Origin: Bacteroidia bacterium
GTDB taxonomy: Bacteria > Bacteroidota > Bacteroidia > J057
DNA: 64,000 nt
Reading direction: 5' to 3'
Assembly (NCBI GenBank): GCA_041391665.1
Contig: JAWKNO010000002.1
Location: 1,860,001-1,924,000 of the forward strand
Part shown: positions 55,009-63,544 of the stretch, one piece after another
Layout of the letters: every line of letters starts with the position of its first letter
How positions within the stretch are numbered: position 1 is the first letter of the stretch
The notes under the pieces: model-generated
Databases searched by the model: none
Told to the model about the DNA's origin: nothing
What the model saw: only the letters and a program-made list of their open reading frames with translations
Position numbers and translations under genes: made by a program

Positions 55009-56043
55009 TTATGGTAAAAGAAAGTCTATTATTTTTTTTGCATAAATTTCATGGGCCACCGCATTGGGGTGGTCGTCAAACGGCGCATTTGTATATTCTT
55101 TCAGCGAAAGATCAACGGAAATATCGAGTGTTTCAATTCCTGATTTCTCCAGTAACGCCAGCATCTTTTTTGTCTCCGCCGAATGGGTAATTCCCGTTAC
55201 TACAAGGCGAATATGTGCCTCATTACACAGGGCCTTGATCATGGAAAATAGTTGGATCGTATTGGCCCTGGCATCAATCGCGCGGCGCTGGCTTTGGTCT
55301 CTCAGGTCCTGAAGGAAATTTACGGATGCAAAGGTTTCCCGGTACTCCCAGTTCTGGTAAAGGTCTTCCCATTTGCAGAAATGCACGTTTGTATTTTCCT
55401 GACTCAGGTAGGGAATTCGGCTCCCGTGCATACGGGTTTGTACCAAAGAGTCTGACCGCTGATAACCCATATATAAATCACGCCGATAGGCCGGGGTCAG
55501 CGAATTGCGGGCGTCGTGAAAGTCTGCATAGTTGAGGATAATGGTACCCGGAATTTCCCGCTGTGCGATAAGTCGCCGGATTTGCAAATATGCCTGAACC
55601 GTTCCATAGCCAGGAACCCCCAGGTTTTTAGTATAGGTATTGGGTAAATATTGATTTACAAGAAAAGGAAAAGTCAAGCTGTCAGAAACCCCCATTCCGT
55701 AGGTGAATGAACAACCCAAAAAATAGACAGAATCAGGGGAAGCTTCTGCCCGAAGTTTGTAGGTGGTAATTCGAAGGGAATCCTCTCCATGCGAAACGGT
55801 ATATTTCAGTCCGTGATTGATCGTCACTTCATAGGTACCCGGGTTGAGCCCAAAACCCAGTTCAGCATGCGGGAGTATACAGTTTGCGGGAGATGACTCA
55901 ATCGAGTATGCCACCTGCCGGTAAGGGCGGAAACCGAGAATCCACAAAGCCGCTTCCAGACAAGGAAAAAACAGCAAAGCAATATACAGCCCATACAAAA
56001 CCTGGGACCGAAGCGGGGTGATATGCGGCTGGGGGCTCTCCAA
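55009..56043 (-). CDS. Membrane-anchored SGNH-hydrolase-like protein of the carbamoyltransferase cluster
   Basis: 344 residues with an N-terminal membrane helix (QVLYGLYIALLFFPCLEAALWIL). SGNH marks are VYFLGCSFTYGMGVSDSLTFP (nucleophile block in GCS form, ~residue 110), LGVPGYGTVQAYLQI and the C-terminal DDHPNAVAHEIYAKKI (catalytic D-x-x-H). This form is common next to O-acyl or carbamoyl decorating enzymes. The only reasonable start is a TTG at 56043, because the GH97 stop is the in-frame stop just upstream. It probably acts on an ester or shared substrate of the carbamoyltransferase, which is inference. Confidence 0.8.
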   Translation of the reverse strand: MESPQPHITPLRSQVLYGLYIALLFFPCLEAALWILGFRPYRQVAYSIESSPANCILPHAELGFGLNPGTYEVTINHGLKYTVSHGEDSLRITTYKLRAEASPDSVYFLGCSFTYGMGVSDSLTFPFLVNQYLPNTYTKNLGVPGYGTVQAYLQIRRLIAQREIPGTIILNYADFHDARNSLTPAYRRDLYMGYQRSDSLVQTRMHGSRIPYLSQENTNVHFCKWEDLYQNWEYRETFASVNFLQDLRDQSQRRAIDARANTIQLFSMIKALCNEAHIRLVVTGITHSAETKKMLALLEKSGIETLDISVDLSLKEYTNAPFDDHPNAVAHEIYAKKIIDFLLP

Positions 56044-56067
56044 ACAGAAACTGTACTTACCCGTTAG

Positions 56068-58164
56068 TTATTCCATGATACTAATCGCAAACCCTCCACC
56101 GGGCGCAGCCTGTAAGGTCAGTTCCGTCTTGCTCGTCACTTCCATCTTTTTAATGGTATAGGCCTGGGGGTTGGTTTCATAATGGGCGTCTTTGGCATCG
56201 GCATAAATGATTGCCTGGTATTTTTTGCCGGGGTCGAGAAAACTGAGCTTGATGTTAGCCTGATGTCCGTTTTCGTCGCTGGTATTACCGATAAACCAGT
56301 TACCCGTTCCTTTGGCTTTTCTCGCAATGGTGATATAGTCTCCCGGCTCCGCCTCCAGGATTTTCGTGTCGTCCCAGTCCACGGCGACATCTTTGATAAA
56401 CTGAAACGCATCGGGAAAACGGTTGTAGTTTTCGGGTAAATCCGCTGCCATCTGCAAAGGGCTGTACATCGTAACATAGAGCGCCAACTGCCTCACCAGG
56501 GTAGAATGGACAAAAGAATTATTCTTTGGGTTGATTTTGGAGACTTTGGTTTCGAAAATACCGGGTGTATAGTCCATGGGGCCGCCCATCAGACGGGTAA
56601 ACGGTAAAATCGTGGTATGGTCAGGGTTGCTTCCGCCAAAGGCTTCGTACTCTGTGCCGCGGGCAGACTCGTTGGCGATCAGGTTGGGATAGGTACGGGA
56701 CAAACCGGTAGGGCGAACCGCTTCGTGGGCATTGACCATAATTTTATACTTTGCGGCCTCTGTGATGGCATACAGATAATGATTGACCATCCATTGCCCA
56801 TAGTGGTATTCTCCTCGGGGAAGTATATCGCCTACATATCCGCTTTTTACCGCATGGTAGCCATTGTCCACCATAAACCGGTAGGCTTTGTCCATATGCC
56901 GCTCGTAGTTGCGGACGGAGCCGGAGGTCTCGTGGTGCATGATCATTTCCACTCCTTTGCTTGCCGCGTAGCGGTGGATTTCCTCCACATCGAAATCGGG
57001 ATAAGGCGTAACAAAGTCAAAAACGTAATCCTTCCATTTGCCAAACCAGTCTTCCCAGCCGGTATTCCATCCTTCCACCAACACGGCATCAAAGCCATGC
57101 TGTGCGGCAAAGTCAATATACTCTTTGACATGCGCAGTATTGGCAGCGTGAAGGCCATTGGGTTCGGTTTGGCTGTAATCAATCTGGTCGAGTTTTACAC
57201 TTTGGTAGTTGTTGTAAGCCCACGAACTGCGCCCGGTAATCATTTCCCACCAGACCCCGACATATTTAACCGGCCTGATCCACGATACATCAGAGTATTT
57301 ACAGGGCTCATTTAAGTTTAAAATCAGTTTTGATGCCAGAATATCGGTTGCCTGATCGCTTACAATCACTGTACGCCACGGCGACTGGCAGGGGGTCTGC
57401 ATATATCCTTTGTCTCCAATGGCATCGGGGGTGAGGAAAGATTCAAGCACAAAGTTTTTGTCGTCCAGATTCAGCGACATACAGGAATAGTCTACCAGAG
57501 CGGCTTCATGAATGTTGATATACAAGCCGTCATCACTTTTGAGCATAAGCGGAGTCTGTACACCCGTTTCTGAAAAGGTCGTTTGTGAGGCATTGGGCGT
57601 GATAGCTGCGGCCATTTTACTGCGTACTTCTGATAATTTGGAAGTAACCGTGCTGTATTCTTGGGTATCGAAATCGCCCGGCAGCCAGAAAGCTGTATGA
57701 TCACCCGCGAGGGCAAACTGTGTTTTTTCTTCTTTAATGATAAAATAACCCAGATTCTCCTGCTGGGGAAATTCGTACCGAAAGCCCAGTCCATCATCAA
57801 ACAGCCGGAACCGGACAATAAAACTCCGCCGGGAAGATGCCTGGGTAAAGTGTGCGACCAGCTCGTTGTAGTGGTTGCGAATCGCCTTTACCTCTCCCCA
57901 TACTGGTTCCCAGGTTTCGTCGAAAGTTGAAGTCGCACTTTGCGTAAGCGCAAACCCTGTGGTGAGCGATTGTGCGTCTTTTAGTTCCAGCCCCAGACGG
58001 CTTGGAAGAATGACCGGGCGGCTTTTATAATCGAGTCGATAAGTGGGTGCGCCATCCGTAACCGTTACAGTCAAAACCAGCGCACCATCCGGTGATGTAA
58101 GCCCGGCAGCATGCAGAAAAAAACCTGTGGCGATGAGAAGAACTGAGAGAAATATATTTTTCAT
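56068..58164 (-). CDS. Glycoside hydrolase family 97 (alpha-glucosidase/galactosidase)
   Basis: 698 residues with a signal peptide. The N-terminal beta-super-sandwich (SPDGALVLTVTVTDGAPTYRLDYKSRPVI) is followed by a TIM barrel (LVEGWNTGWEDWFGKW, MIMHHETSGSVRNYE, MVNAHEAVRPTGLSRTYPN, SARGTEYEAFGG) and a C-terminal beta domain. The glutamates in HEAVRPTG and RGTEYEAF match those of inverting SusB-type enzymes. It would split alpha-glucosidic (or galactosidic) bonds in the periplasm. It lies between LysE and SGNH genes on the same strand (10 and 24 nt). Confidence 0.92.
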   Translation of the reverse strand: MKNIFLSVLLIATGFFLHAAGLTSPDGALVLTVTVTDGAPTYRLDYKSRPVILPSRLGLELKDAQSLTTGFALTQSATSTFDETWEPVWGEVKAIRNHYNELVAHFTQASSRRSFIVRFRLFDDGLGFRYEFPQQENLGYFIIKEEKTQFALAGDHTAFWLPGDFDTQEYSTVTSKLSEVRSKMAAAITPNASQTTFSETGVQTPLMLKSDDGLYINIHEAALVDYSCMSLNLDDKNFVLESFLTPDAIGDKGYMQTPCQSPWRTVIVSDQATDILASKLILNLNEPCKYSDVSWIRPVKYVGVWWEMITGRSSWAYNNYQSVKLDQIDYSQTEPNGLHAANTAHVKEYIDFAAQHGFDAVLVEGWNTGWEDWFGKWKDYVFDFVTPYPDFDVEEIHRYAASKGVEMIMHHETSGSVRNYERHMDKAYRFMVDNGYHAVKSGYVGDILPRGEYHYGQWMVNHYLYAITEAAKYKIMVNAHEAVRPTGLSRTYPNLIANESARGTEYEAFGGSNPDHTTILPFTRLMGGPMDYTPGIFETKVSKINPKNNSFVHSTLVRQLALYVTMYSPLQMAADLPENYNRFPDAFQFIKDVAVDWDDTKILEAEPGDYITIARKAKGTGNWFIGNTSDENGHQANIKLSFLDPGKKYQAIIYADAKDAHYETNPQAYTIKKMEVTSKTELTLQAAPGGGFAISIME

Positions 58165-58174
58165 TTTGCGGTAA

Positions 58175-58801
58175 TTATTCCAAGATCATTTTCATCCCAT
58201 CATACAAAAAATAGAGGGAAAACAGAAATAGAGAAATGCCCAATACCTGCATAAGCCGCAGATAAGACTGGTTGTTCAGAAATGTTTTGGACCGGGCGGC
58301 AATAAGGGCAACCCCTACTTTTGAACCGACCAATAACAGATAAAAAGACAAGAAAAACAGTATCACAGACAGTGTATTGGTTTCGGCTGCTTTTAGTGCC
58401 AATGGTGCGCCGATTGTTGCCCAGAAAAGATAGGGGTGCGGGCTGAGGAAATTGGTAATAATGCCAATCCGAAGCGAAGATGGGTTTGTTTCAGGATCAG
58501 GAGTCAGCGACTTTGTACGGAAAGTTTCATACCCCATGTAAGCGATAAAAATACCGCCGGCGAGCGAAATCAGGCCCAGCACGGTATGAAATGCTGATAG
58601 GCGGGAGAAAATCGCCAGCGAAATCAAAATAACCGGCAAATCTGTAATCAGCGGTGCAAAGGCAATCTTAATCCCTGCTTTCAGATTGTGCCTAAGGGTT
58701 TCCATCAGCATGAGTGACAGCAGGGGTCCCGGAGAAATGCCTGCGGTCAAGCCCAAAAGTGCCCCGATAGACAGATATTGAAAAGTCTGAAGTGTAAACA
58801 T
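58175..58801 (-). CDS. LysE/RhtB family exporter
   Basis: 208 residues, six membrane segments. The N-terminal LLGLTAGISPGPLLSLMLMETLRHNLKAGIKIAFAPLITDLPVI is the family signature, with further helices such as LISLAGGIFIAYMGYETF and PYLFWATIGAPLALKA. These proteins export amino acids or small amphiphiles from the cytoplasm. It lies 10 nt before GH97. What is exported is not evident. Confidence 0.9.
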   Translation of the reverse strand: MFTLQTFQYLSIGALLGLTAGISPGPLLSLMLMETLRHNLKAGIKIAFAPLITDLPVILISLAIFSRLSAFHTVLGLISLAGGIFIAYMGYETFRTKSLTPDPETNPSSLRIGIITNFLSPHPYLFWATIGAPLALKAAETNTLSVILFFLSFYLLLVGSKVGVALIAARSKTFLNNQSYLRLMQVLGISLFLFSLYFLYDGMKMILE

Positions 58802-58823
58802 GAGAGCACACTTTTTTCCACGC

Positions 58824-59516
58824 TCACTTTTTCTTTTTCAAAGCTTTGGCTATCCCGGCCTCCACCAATGGCTCCATAATCGCATACCCTTCGGCATTGG
58901 GATGAACACCGTCGGTACCGAGGTTTTCTTTCAGTCCCTTGCGATCGTCAACCATAGCGGAGAAGTAGTCGACATATACCAGTTTATTTTTTTGCGCATA
59001 CGCCTGAATCAGAGAATTGAGTTTCACCACTTTTTCGGCAGGCTCAAGTCCTTTTCGCCAGGGGAAATCATAAGCGGGAAGTACTGAGCACAAAACCACC
59101 TTTATATCATTGGCTTTTGCCAGTTCTGCCATGGAGTAGATATTGTCTGCAATGGCTTCGATTGTGGAGGGACCTGTATTTCCGGCGATATCATTGATAC
59201 CTGCCAGGATGACTACGACAGAGGGTTTCAGTGCGATGACGTCCTGCCGGAAACGAACGAGCATCTGCGGGGTAGTCTGGCCGCTGATGCCGCGGTTGAC
59301 ATAAGGTTTTCCTTCAAAAAACCCGGGACGGCTGTTTAGCCAGCCGATGGTAATAGAGTTCCCCATAAATACTACCCGGTTTTCTCCGGGTCCGGGCGCA
59401 GTTAGCTGGGCATTTTGTTCCTGAAACTTCGCCAGATTTGGCCAGTCCTGAGCCAGGGAAATGGTTAGAAAGTAATGAGTAAGCAAGAGAGCAAATAGCA
59501 ATTTCAAGTTTTTCAT
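58824..59516 (-). CDS. Secreted SGNH/GDSL esterase (PAF-acetylhydrolase type)
   Basis: 230 residues from the ATG at 59516 (signal peptide LKLLFALLLTHYFLTISLAQ). SGNH blocks are clear: VVFMGNSITIGWL (GNS nucleophile), VNRGISGQTTPQML (Gly), VVVILAGINDIAGNTG (Asn) and DGVHPNAEGYAIM (D-x-x-H). Likely a periplasmic or secreted esterase that removes acyl groups from glycans. It is 22 nt upstream of LysE in the same minus-strand run. Confidence 0.88.
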   Translation of the reverse strand: MKNLKLLFALLLTHYFLTISLAQDWPNLAKFQEQNAQLTAPGPGENRVVFMGNSITIGWLNSRPGFFEGKPYVNRGISGQTTPQMLVRFRQDVIALKPSVVVILAGINDIAGNTGPSTIEAIADNIYSMAELAKANDIKVVLCSVLPAYDFPWRKGLEPAEKVVKLNSLIQAYAQKNKLVYVDYFSAMVDDRKGLKENLGTDGVHPNAEGYAIMEPLVEAGIAKALKKKK

Positions 59517-59597
59517 AAGACATATTTTAAAACAAGATTCATTTAAATTCTGCCATCCGGGCAATTCGGGAAGGTGTTTCACGCTGTGGAAGTGGCG

Positions 59598-60515
59598 TTA
59601 AACCGAACAATCTTCAAAAAAGCCAATCGCGACCAGCGCCTCATAGAGCGCATTGGTTTCAGCCTCGGTCAATGTGCGAATAGGAGTCCTCGGAGGACCA
59701 CAGTCTTTACCGATCATCTGCATGATGGCTTTGCCGGCGGAAAGTCCGCCGTACTGGTGAAGGAGGGCAATTGCCTCCACCGATTTGTTCTGGTAAAACC
59801 GCGCCTGATAGATGTCTCCTTTGCCAAATGCTTCCAGCAATCGCTGATAAACCGGCATGTGATAGTTATAGGTACTGCCTACCGCCCCATCTGCCCCCAT
59901 AGAAAGGGCAGCCAACAGCTCTTCATCGCGCCCCCAGAGCATTGTGTACTTTCTGTCGCGAAACTGCGTACAGCGGTGAAAGTCCATCAGATTGCTATGG
60001 GAGTACTTGATCCCCACCAGATTGGGGATTTTTGTCTCTGCGATTTCCAGAAATGCATACATAGAAAAATTTACCCCTGTAAGAACCGGAATGTGGTAAT
60101 AGTACACAGGCATTTCCGGGACAACAGCGGCAATTTCAGCACAATATTGTACAAGGTATTCGACAGAATGAACGGGAAAATAGCTGGGCGGAATGATGGC
60201 GATCGCATGCATACCGGCATCTCTGGCATACCGGGAAAGCTCTATGGCGTCGGGCTGACAATTTCCGCCGACCATTGCGATCGTCGTAAAACCTGCCGGA
60301 CAGGACTCGCCCCAGGCTAAAAACATATTTTTCCTTTCTTCCAGCGTCAGGGAAGGGCCTTCTCCGGTAGATCCACAGATAAATGCGCCTTTCACGCCAT
60401 TGGATGCAAGAAAAGCGGCCATTCCGGGTATCACTTCCAGGTTGATGCTACCGTCAGCATTCATCGGGGTAAAAGGCGCAGAAATAATAGCGTGTTTAGG
60501 TAAATGGTGGTCCAT
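59598..60515 (-). CDS. DapA/NanA family aldolase (N-acetylneuraminate-lyase-like)
   Basis: 305 residues. The TIM-barrel class I aldolase motifs are GSTGE (48-52), the Tyr in YYYHIPVLTG (Y139/Y140) and the Schiff-base lysine in VGIKYSHSNLMDFH (K170). The spacing matches N-acetylneuraminate lyase (Y137, K165 in E. coli) more closely than dihydrodipicolinate synthase. It would cleave or form a 2-keto acid sugar. Cytoplasmic. It is first in the minus-strand run that includes SGNH, LysE and GH97. The exact substrate remains open. Confidence 0.85.
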   Translation of the reverse strand: MDHHLPKHAIISAPFTPMNADGSINLEVIPGMAAFLASNGVKGAFICGSTGEGPSLTLEERKNMFLAWGESCPAGFTTIAMVGGNCQPDAIELSRYARDAGMHAIAIIPPSYFPVHSVEYLVQYCAEIAAVVPEMPVYYYHIPVLTGVNFSMYAFLEIAETKIPNLVGIKYSHSNLMDFHRCTQFRDRKYTMLWGRDEELLAALSMGADGAVGSTYNYHMPVYQRLLEAFGKGDIYQARFYQNKSVEAIALLHQYGGLSAGKAIMQMIGKDCGPPRTPIRTLTEAETNALYEALVAIGFFEDCSV

Positions 60516-60533
60516 ATAGGGGAAATTAACGGC

Positions 60534-60576
60534 TAAAAAAATGATGCGGCGCAGTAGCTGTAACTGTGCCGCATCA
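60534..60576 (-). terminator. Terminator after tRNA-Gly
   Basis: Stem of 14 bp (60542-60555 with 60563-60576, one G-T pair) with a T-run on the minus strand (positions 60534-60541). It follows the tRNA and precedes the aldolase gene. Confidence 0.8.
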
Positions 60577-60582
60577 GGAGAG

Positions 60583-60655
60583 AGCGAGAAACGGGAGTCG
60601 AACCCGCGACCCTCAGCTTGGGAAGCTGATGCTCTACCAACTGAGCTATTCTCGC
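60583..60655 (-). tRNA. tRNA-Gly (CCC anticodon)
   Basis: Complete cloverleaf on the minus strand: acceptor GCGAGAA/TTCTCGC, D arm AGCTCAGTTGGTAGAGC, anticodon stem TCAGC/GCTGA with loop TTCCCAA (anticodon CCC), T arm with GTTCGACTC. The CCA end is not encoded, unlike the tRNA at 17018. Confidence 0.93.
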
Positions 60656-60739
60656 TTAGGATTTTCTGTCTAAATCCTATACAAGTATAAGACTTTTTGA
60701 TAAGATTGTTACGGAAAAATTTAAGTAATTTTCAGACAT

Positions 60740-61795
60740 ATGCTGAACCATTTGCTGTTTCTGACTCCGGGATTTCCTGCCAGCGAAGCAGACACCGCCT
60801 GTCTGCCCATGATTCAAACCCTGATCAAAGAAATGGCTGCTCATTTTCCGGAAACAGTGGTATCCGTCGTATCTACGCAGTATCCTTATGAAGTGGGCGA
60901 ATACCGGTGGAATGGTCTCCCGGTCTATACTGCCGCAGGCAAAAACCGCCGGTTTCCGCTCCGGCTCAAAACCTGGTACGAGGCAAAGAAGTATATCCTC
61001 CGCCTTCACCAGAAAACCCCCATCAGCCTGATCCATAGCTTCTGGCTTAGTGAATGCGCCCTTCTGGGGCATTATATCGGAAGACAACTCGGCATTCCTC
61101 ATCTCAACACCGTAATGGGGCAGGATGCAAAAAAAAACAATCCCTACCTCAATGCCCTCCCTCTGGAAAAAATGCAGCTTGTGGGGCTTTCTCCCTTTCA
61201 CGCGGAGCGGTTTCGCGATTCCACCGGAAAAAACCTTCTTTCCGTAGTTCCGCTGGGTATTGACACAACAGCATTTCCTCCGCTAAATACAGCACCTCGC
61301 CCGATTCATCTGCTCGGCGTAGGGTCACTCATTCCCCTAAAAAACTATGGGGTTTTTGTACAAGCAGCGCAAAAGCTCCGTCTGCTGTTTCCAGACCTCC
61401 GATGTGAGCTTGCCGGAGACGGCGTCGAAAGAGAGAGGCTGGAAAAAATGGTAGAAAATGCAGGGCTTACAGACCATTTTTACTTTTGCGGGCAAATACC
61501 GAGGGAAGAGGTTTTGGAAAAAATGAGCCAAAGCCGGGTGCTCTTTCATCCCTCGGTGTATGAATCTTTTGGATATGTATTTTCAGAAGGATTGTACTCA
61601 GGGATGCAGATATGCAGCCGGGCCATTGGTGCAGCCACACCCGGCCCCCGTTGGATGGTTGCGAAAGACGATGAAGATATGGTCAATATTGCGAAAAAAT
61701 CACTTTCACAGCCCTATAGTCCTTTGCGGGAAAAAGTTCCGACAATTTATGACATGGTTCAAACTTATCGAAAATACTACTTGTCTCTGTTATGA
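60740..61795 (+). CDS. Family 4 glycosyltransferase
   Basis: 351 residues with the two Rossmann domains of GT-B enzymes. N-terminal: LLFLTPGFPASEADTACLPMIQTLIKEMA and GIPHLNTVMGQDAKKNNPYL. C-terminal: LLGVGSLIPLKNYGVFVQAAQKL, the donor-binding RVLFHPSVYESFGYVFSEGLYSG (E-x7-E motif) and ELAGDGVERERLEKM. It would add a sugar from a nucleotide donor to a lipid-linked or surface glycan. It stands alone, 84 nt after the tRNA on the opposite strand. Confidence 0.88.
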   Translation: MLNHLLFLTPGFPASEADTACLPMIQTLIKEMAAHFPETVVSVVSTQYPYEVGEYRWNGLPVYTAAGKNRRFPLRLKTWYEAKKYILRLHQKTPISLIHSFWLSECALLGHYIGRQLGIPHLNTVMGQDAKKNNPYLNALPLEKMQLVGLSPFHAERFRDSTGKNLLSVVPLGIDTTAFPPLNTAPRPIHLLGVGSLIPLKNYGVFVQAAQKLRLLFPDLRCELAGDGVERERLEKMVENAGLTDHFYFCGQIPREEVLEKMSQSRVLFHPSVYESFGYVFSEGLYSGMQICSRAIGAATPGPRWMVAKDDEDMVNIAKKSLSQPYSPLREKVPTIYDMVQTYRKYYLSLL

Positions 61796-61883
61796 CCCAC
61801 CGTTAATCGTTGGAAAATCACCAGTTTGTGTAGTATCTTAAGCGGGTAAAATCCCGTATTAACGACAACAATGAATGTAAAAT

Positions 61884-62891
61884 ATGTTTGAGAAAACCGG
61901 GAAAGTTTTGGTGATAGATGATGATGAAGGGATTCTCCTTACGCTGAAAATTCTGCTACGCAAGCACTTTTGTGAGATTGTCACCGAAATGACGCCGCAA
62001 AAAATCACGCAGCTTCTGAGCCAGCAACATTTTCATGTAGTCATGCTCGATATGAATTTTGCCATTGGTGCGACCAATGGTAAAGAAGGTTTTCACTGGC
62101 TGAAAACCATTAAGGAGCTTTCGCCGGAGTCGGAAGTGGTCATGATGACCGCTTATGCTGATATCGAACTGGCTATCCGGGCGATAAAAGAAGGTGCGAT
62201 GGATTTTGTGATCAAACCCTGGGAAAATGAAAAATTGATCGCTACGGTTCTCGATGCATTTAAGAAAAGCCAGATGACTGGCAGCCATTCTCCAATGGTT
62301 ATACCTACTACTTCTGCAGCCGCAGAAGTAAACAGGGTATTTATGTTTCTGGACATCAAATCTTCGACAGAAATCGCCGATACCCTGGGTCATTTCCGCT
62401 ACTTTACCCTCCTGAATGATTTTTTTGCCGATATCTCTGAGTCCATCTCTGAATGGGAAGGAGAAATATACCAGTACGTAGGGGATGAAGTCGTCGTGTC
62501 ATGGCCGCTGGAAACAGGCATTGAAGCGGCCCGATGCCTGAATTGTTTTTTCCAAATCTGCGACCGCATGGATATGCTCGCCCCCCGCTACCTGGAAAAA
62601 TATGGTATTCAACCTCAATTTAAAGCAGGTTTTCACTGTGGAATTGTAACTACAGGTTCTATTGGTACCATTAAAAAGGAAATTGTATTTTCAGGCGAGG
62701 CGTTGGCTGTCGCCGCCAGAATTGAAGGCCTGTGCAACCGTTACCGGGTAAATCTTCTCCTTTCGGAGGACCTGATGGGACATTTGCCTGAAAATGATTT
62801 CTTTGTTTCCCGAAAAATTGACGATATTATCCTTCGCGGAAAACAAAAACCCATGACACTTTACAGCGTCGAAAGACAAAAAACCGCTTAG
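61884..62891 (+). CDS. Response regulator fused to a class III nucleotide cyclase domain
   Basis: 335 residues. A receiver domain (1-125) has the acidic pocket D12/D13, phosphorylation site D56, T89 and K111. A linker leads to a class III cyclase domain (~150-325): metal-binding D157 (VFMFLDIKSSTEIAD) and D201 (YQYVGDEVVVSW). Two usual catalytic positions are changed: the purine-binding Lys before GD is Q197 and the transition-state Asn is A275 (GEALAVAAR), while R279 is kept. So it may be a degenerate or altered cyclase, or a signal-binding domain. No histidine kinase is adjacent. It precedes a membrane zincin-like gene by 10 nt. Confidence 0.82.
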   Translation: MFEKTGKVLVIDDDEGILLTLKILLRKHFCEIVTEMTPQKITQLLSQQHFHVVMLDMNFAIGATNGKEGFHWLKTIKELSPESEVVMMTAYADIELAIRAIKEGAMDFVIKPWENEKLIATVLDAFKKSQMTGSHSPMVIPTTSAAAEVNRVFMFLDIKSSTEIADTLGHFRYFTLLNDFFADISESISEWEGEIYQYVGDEVVVSWPLETGIEAARCLNCFFQICDRMDMLAPRYLEKYGIQPQFKAGFHCGIVTTGSIGTIKKEIVFSGEALAVAARIEGLCNRYRVNLLLSEDLMGHLPENDFFVSRKIDDIILRGKQKPMTLYSVERQKTA

Positions 62892-62901
62892 TACGACGAC
62901 T

Positions 62902-63528
62902 ATGGACAGATTTGAGAAGTTTGCAGAAGAGCTGAAACAGATTGCTCCCTTTAATATCCGCTACAAGGACGAGTCCTGGGAAATGCAGGTATTAAATCTG
63001 TTTGCCATGCCTTTCTGCCCTGAATTTCTCTCCCGGTTTACCACTGTTGTCGGCAATAATATCTATTTCCCCAACCGGTCATTTATCCGCATGAACCCTG
63101 ACGCTGCCATGCGCACCCTCGCACATGAAGCAGTACACATTCTGGACATGGACCGCTGGACGCCCGGCTTTTTTGCAGGGGCTTACCTTTTTCCTCAAAT
63201 TCTTGCGCTGGGTGTTTTTCTTTTCCCTTTTTTGGGAATCTGGGCATTGCTGTTTTTGCTGTTTCTCCTACCCATTCCGGCACCCTTTCGCACTTACTTT
63301 GAGGTTCGCGGTTATGCTATGGATGTGCTGACAGTCGCCCCTCACCAACGAAAAGCTGTGCTGGATCAGGCGGTTGCGCAATTTACCGGATGGAATTATT
63401 ACAAAATGTTTCCCTTCGAATCATCGGTCAGGGCGCAAATCACCGAATGGGTAAATAAAGCTGAAAAAGGCGAAGCCAAAGACCTGATGAAAATCCTGCT
63501 CATCTACGAATTGGTAGTTGAGGAATAA
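62902..63528 (+). CDS. Membrane protein with HEAVH zincin motif
   Basis: 208 residues, no family recognised. A soluble N-terminal half includes RTLAHEAVHILDMDRW (H75-E76-A-V-H79, a gluzincin-type HExxH). It is followed by two membrane segments (FPQILALGVFLFPFLGIWALLFLLFLL) and a segment FRTYFEVRGYAMDVL whose Glu could be the third ligand. The C-terminus is charged. Probably a membrane metalloprotease or a relative; the substrate is unknown. It is 10 nt from the response-regulator cyclase gene and likely co-transcribed with it. Confidence 0.65.
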   Translation: MDRFEKFAEELKQIAPFNIRYKDESWEMQVLNLFAMPFCPEFLSRFTTVVGNNIYFPNRSFIRMNPDAAMRTLAHEAVHILDMDRWTPGFFAGAYLFPQILALGVFLFPFLGIWALLFLLFLLPIPAPFRTYFEVRGYAMDVLTVAPHQRKAVLDQAVAQFTGWNYYKMFPFESSVRAQITEWVNKAEKGEAKDLMKILLIYELVVEE

Positions 63529-63544
63529 AGGGTAATTTGGTTCT

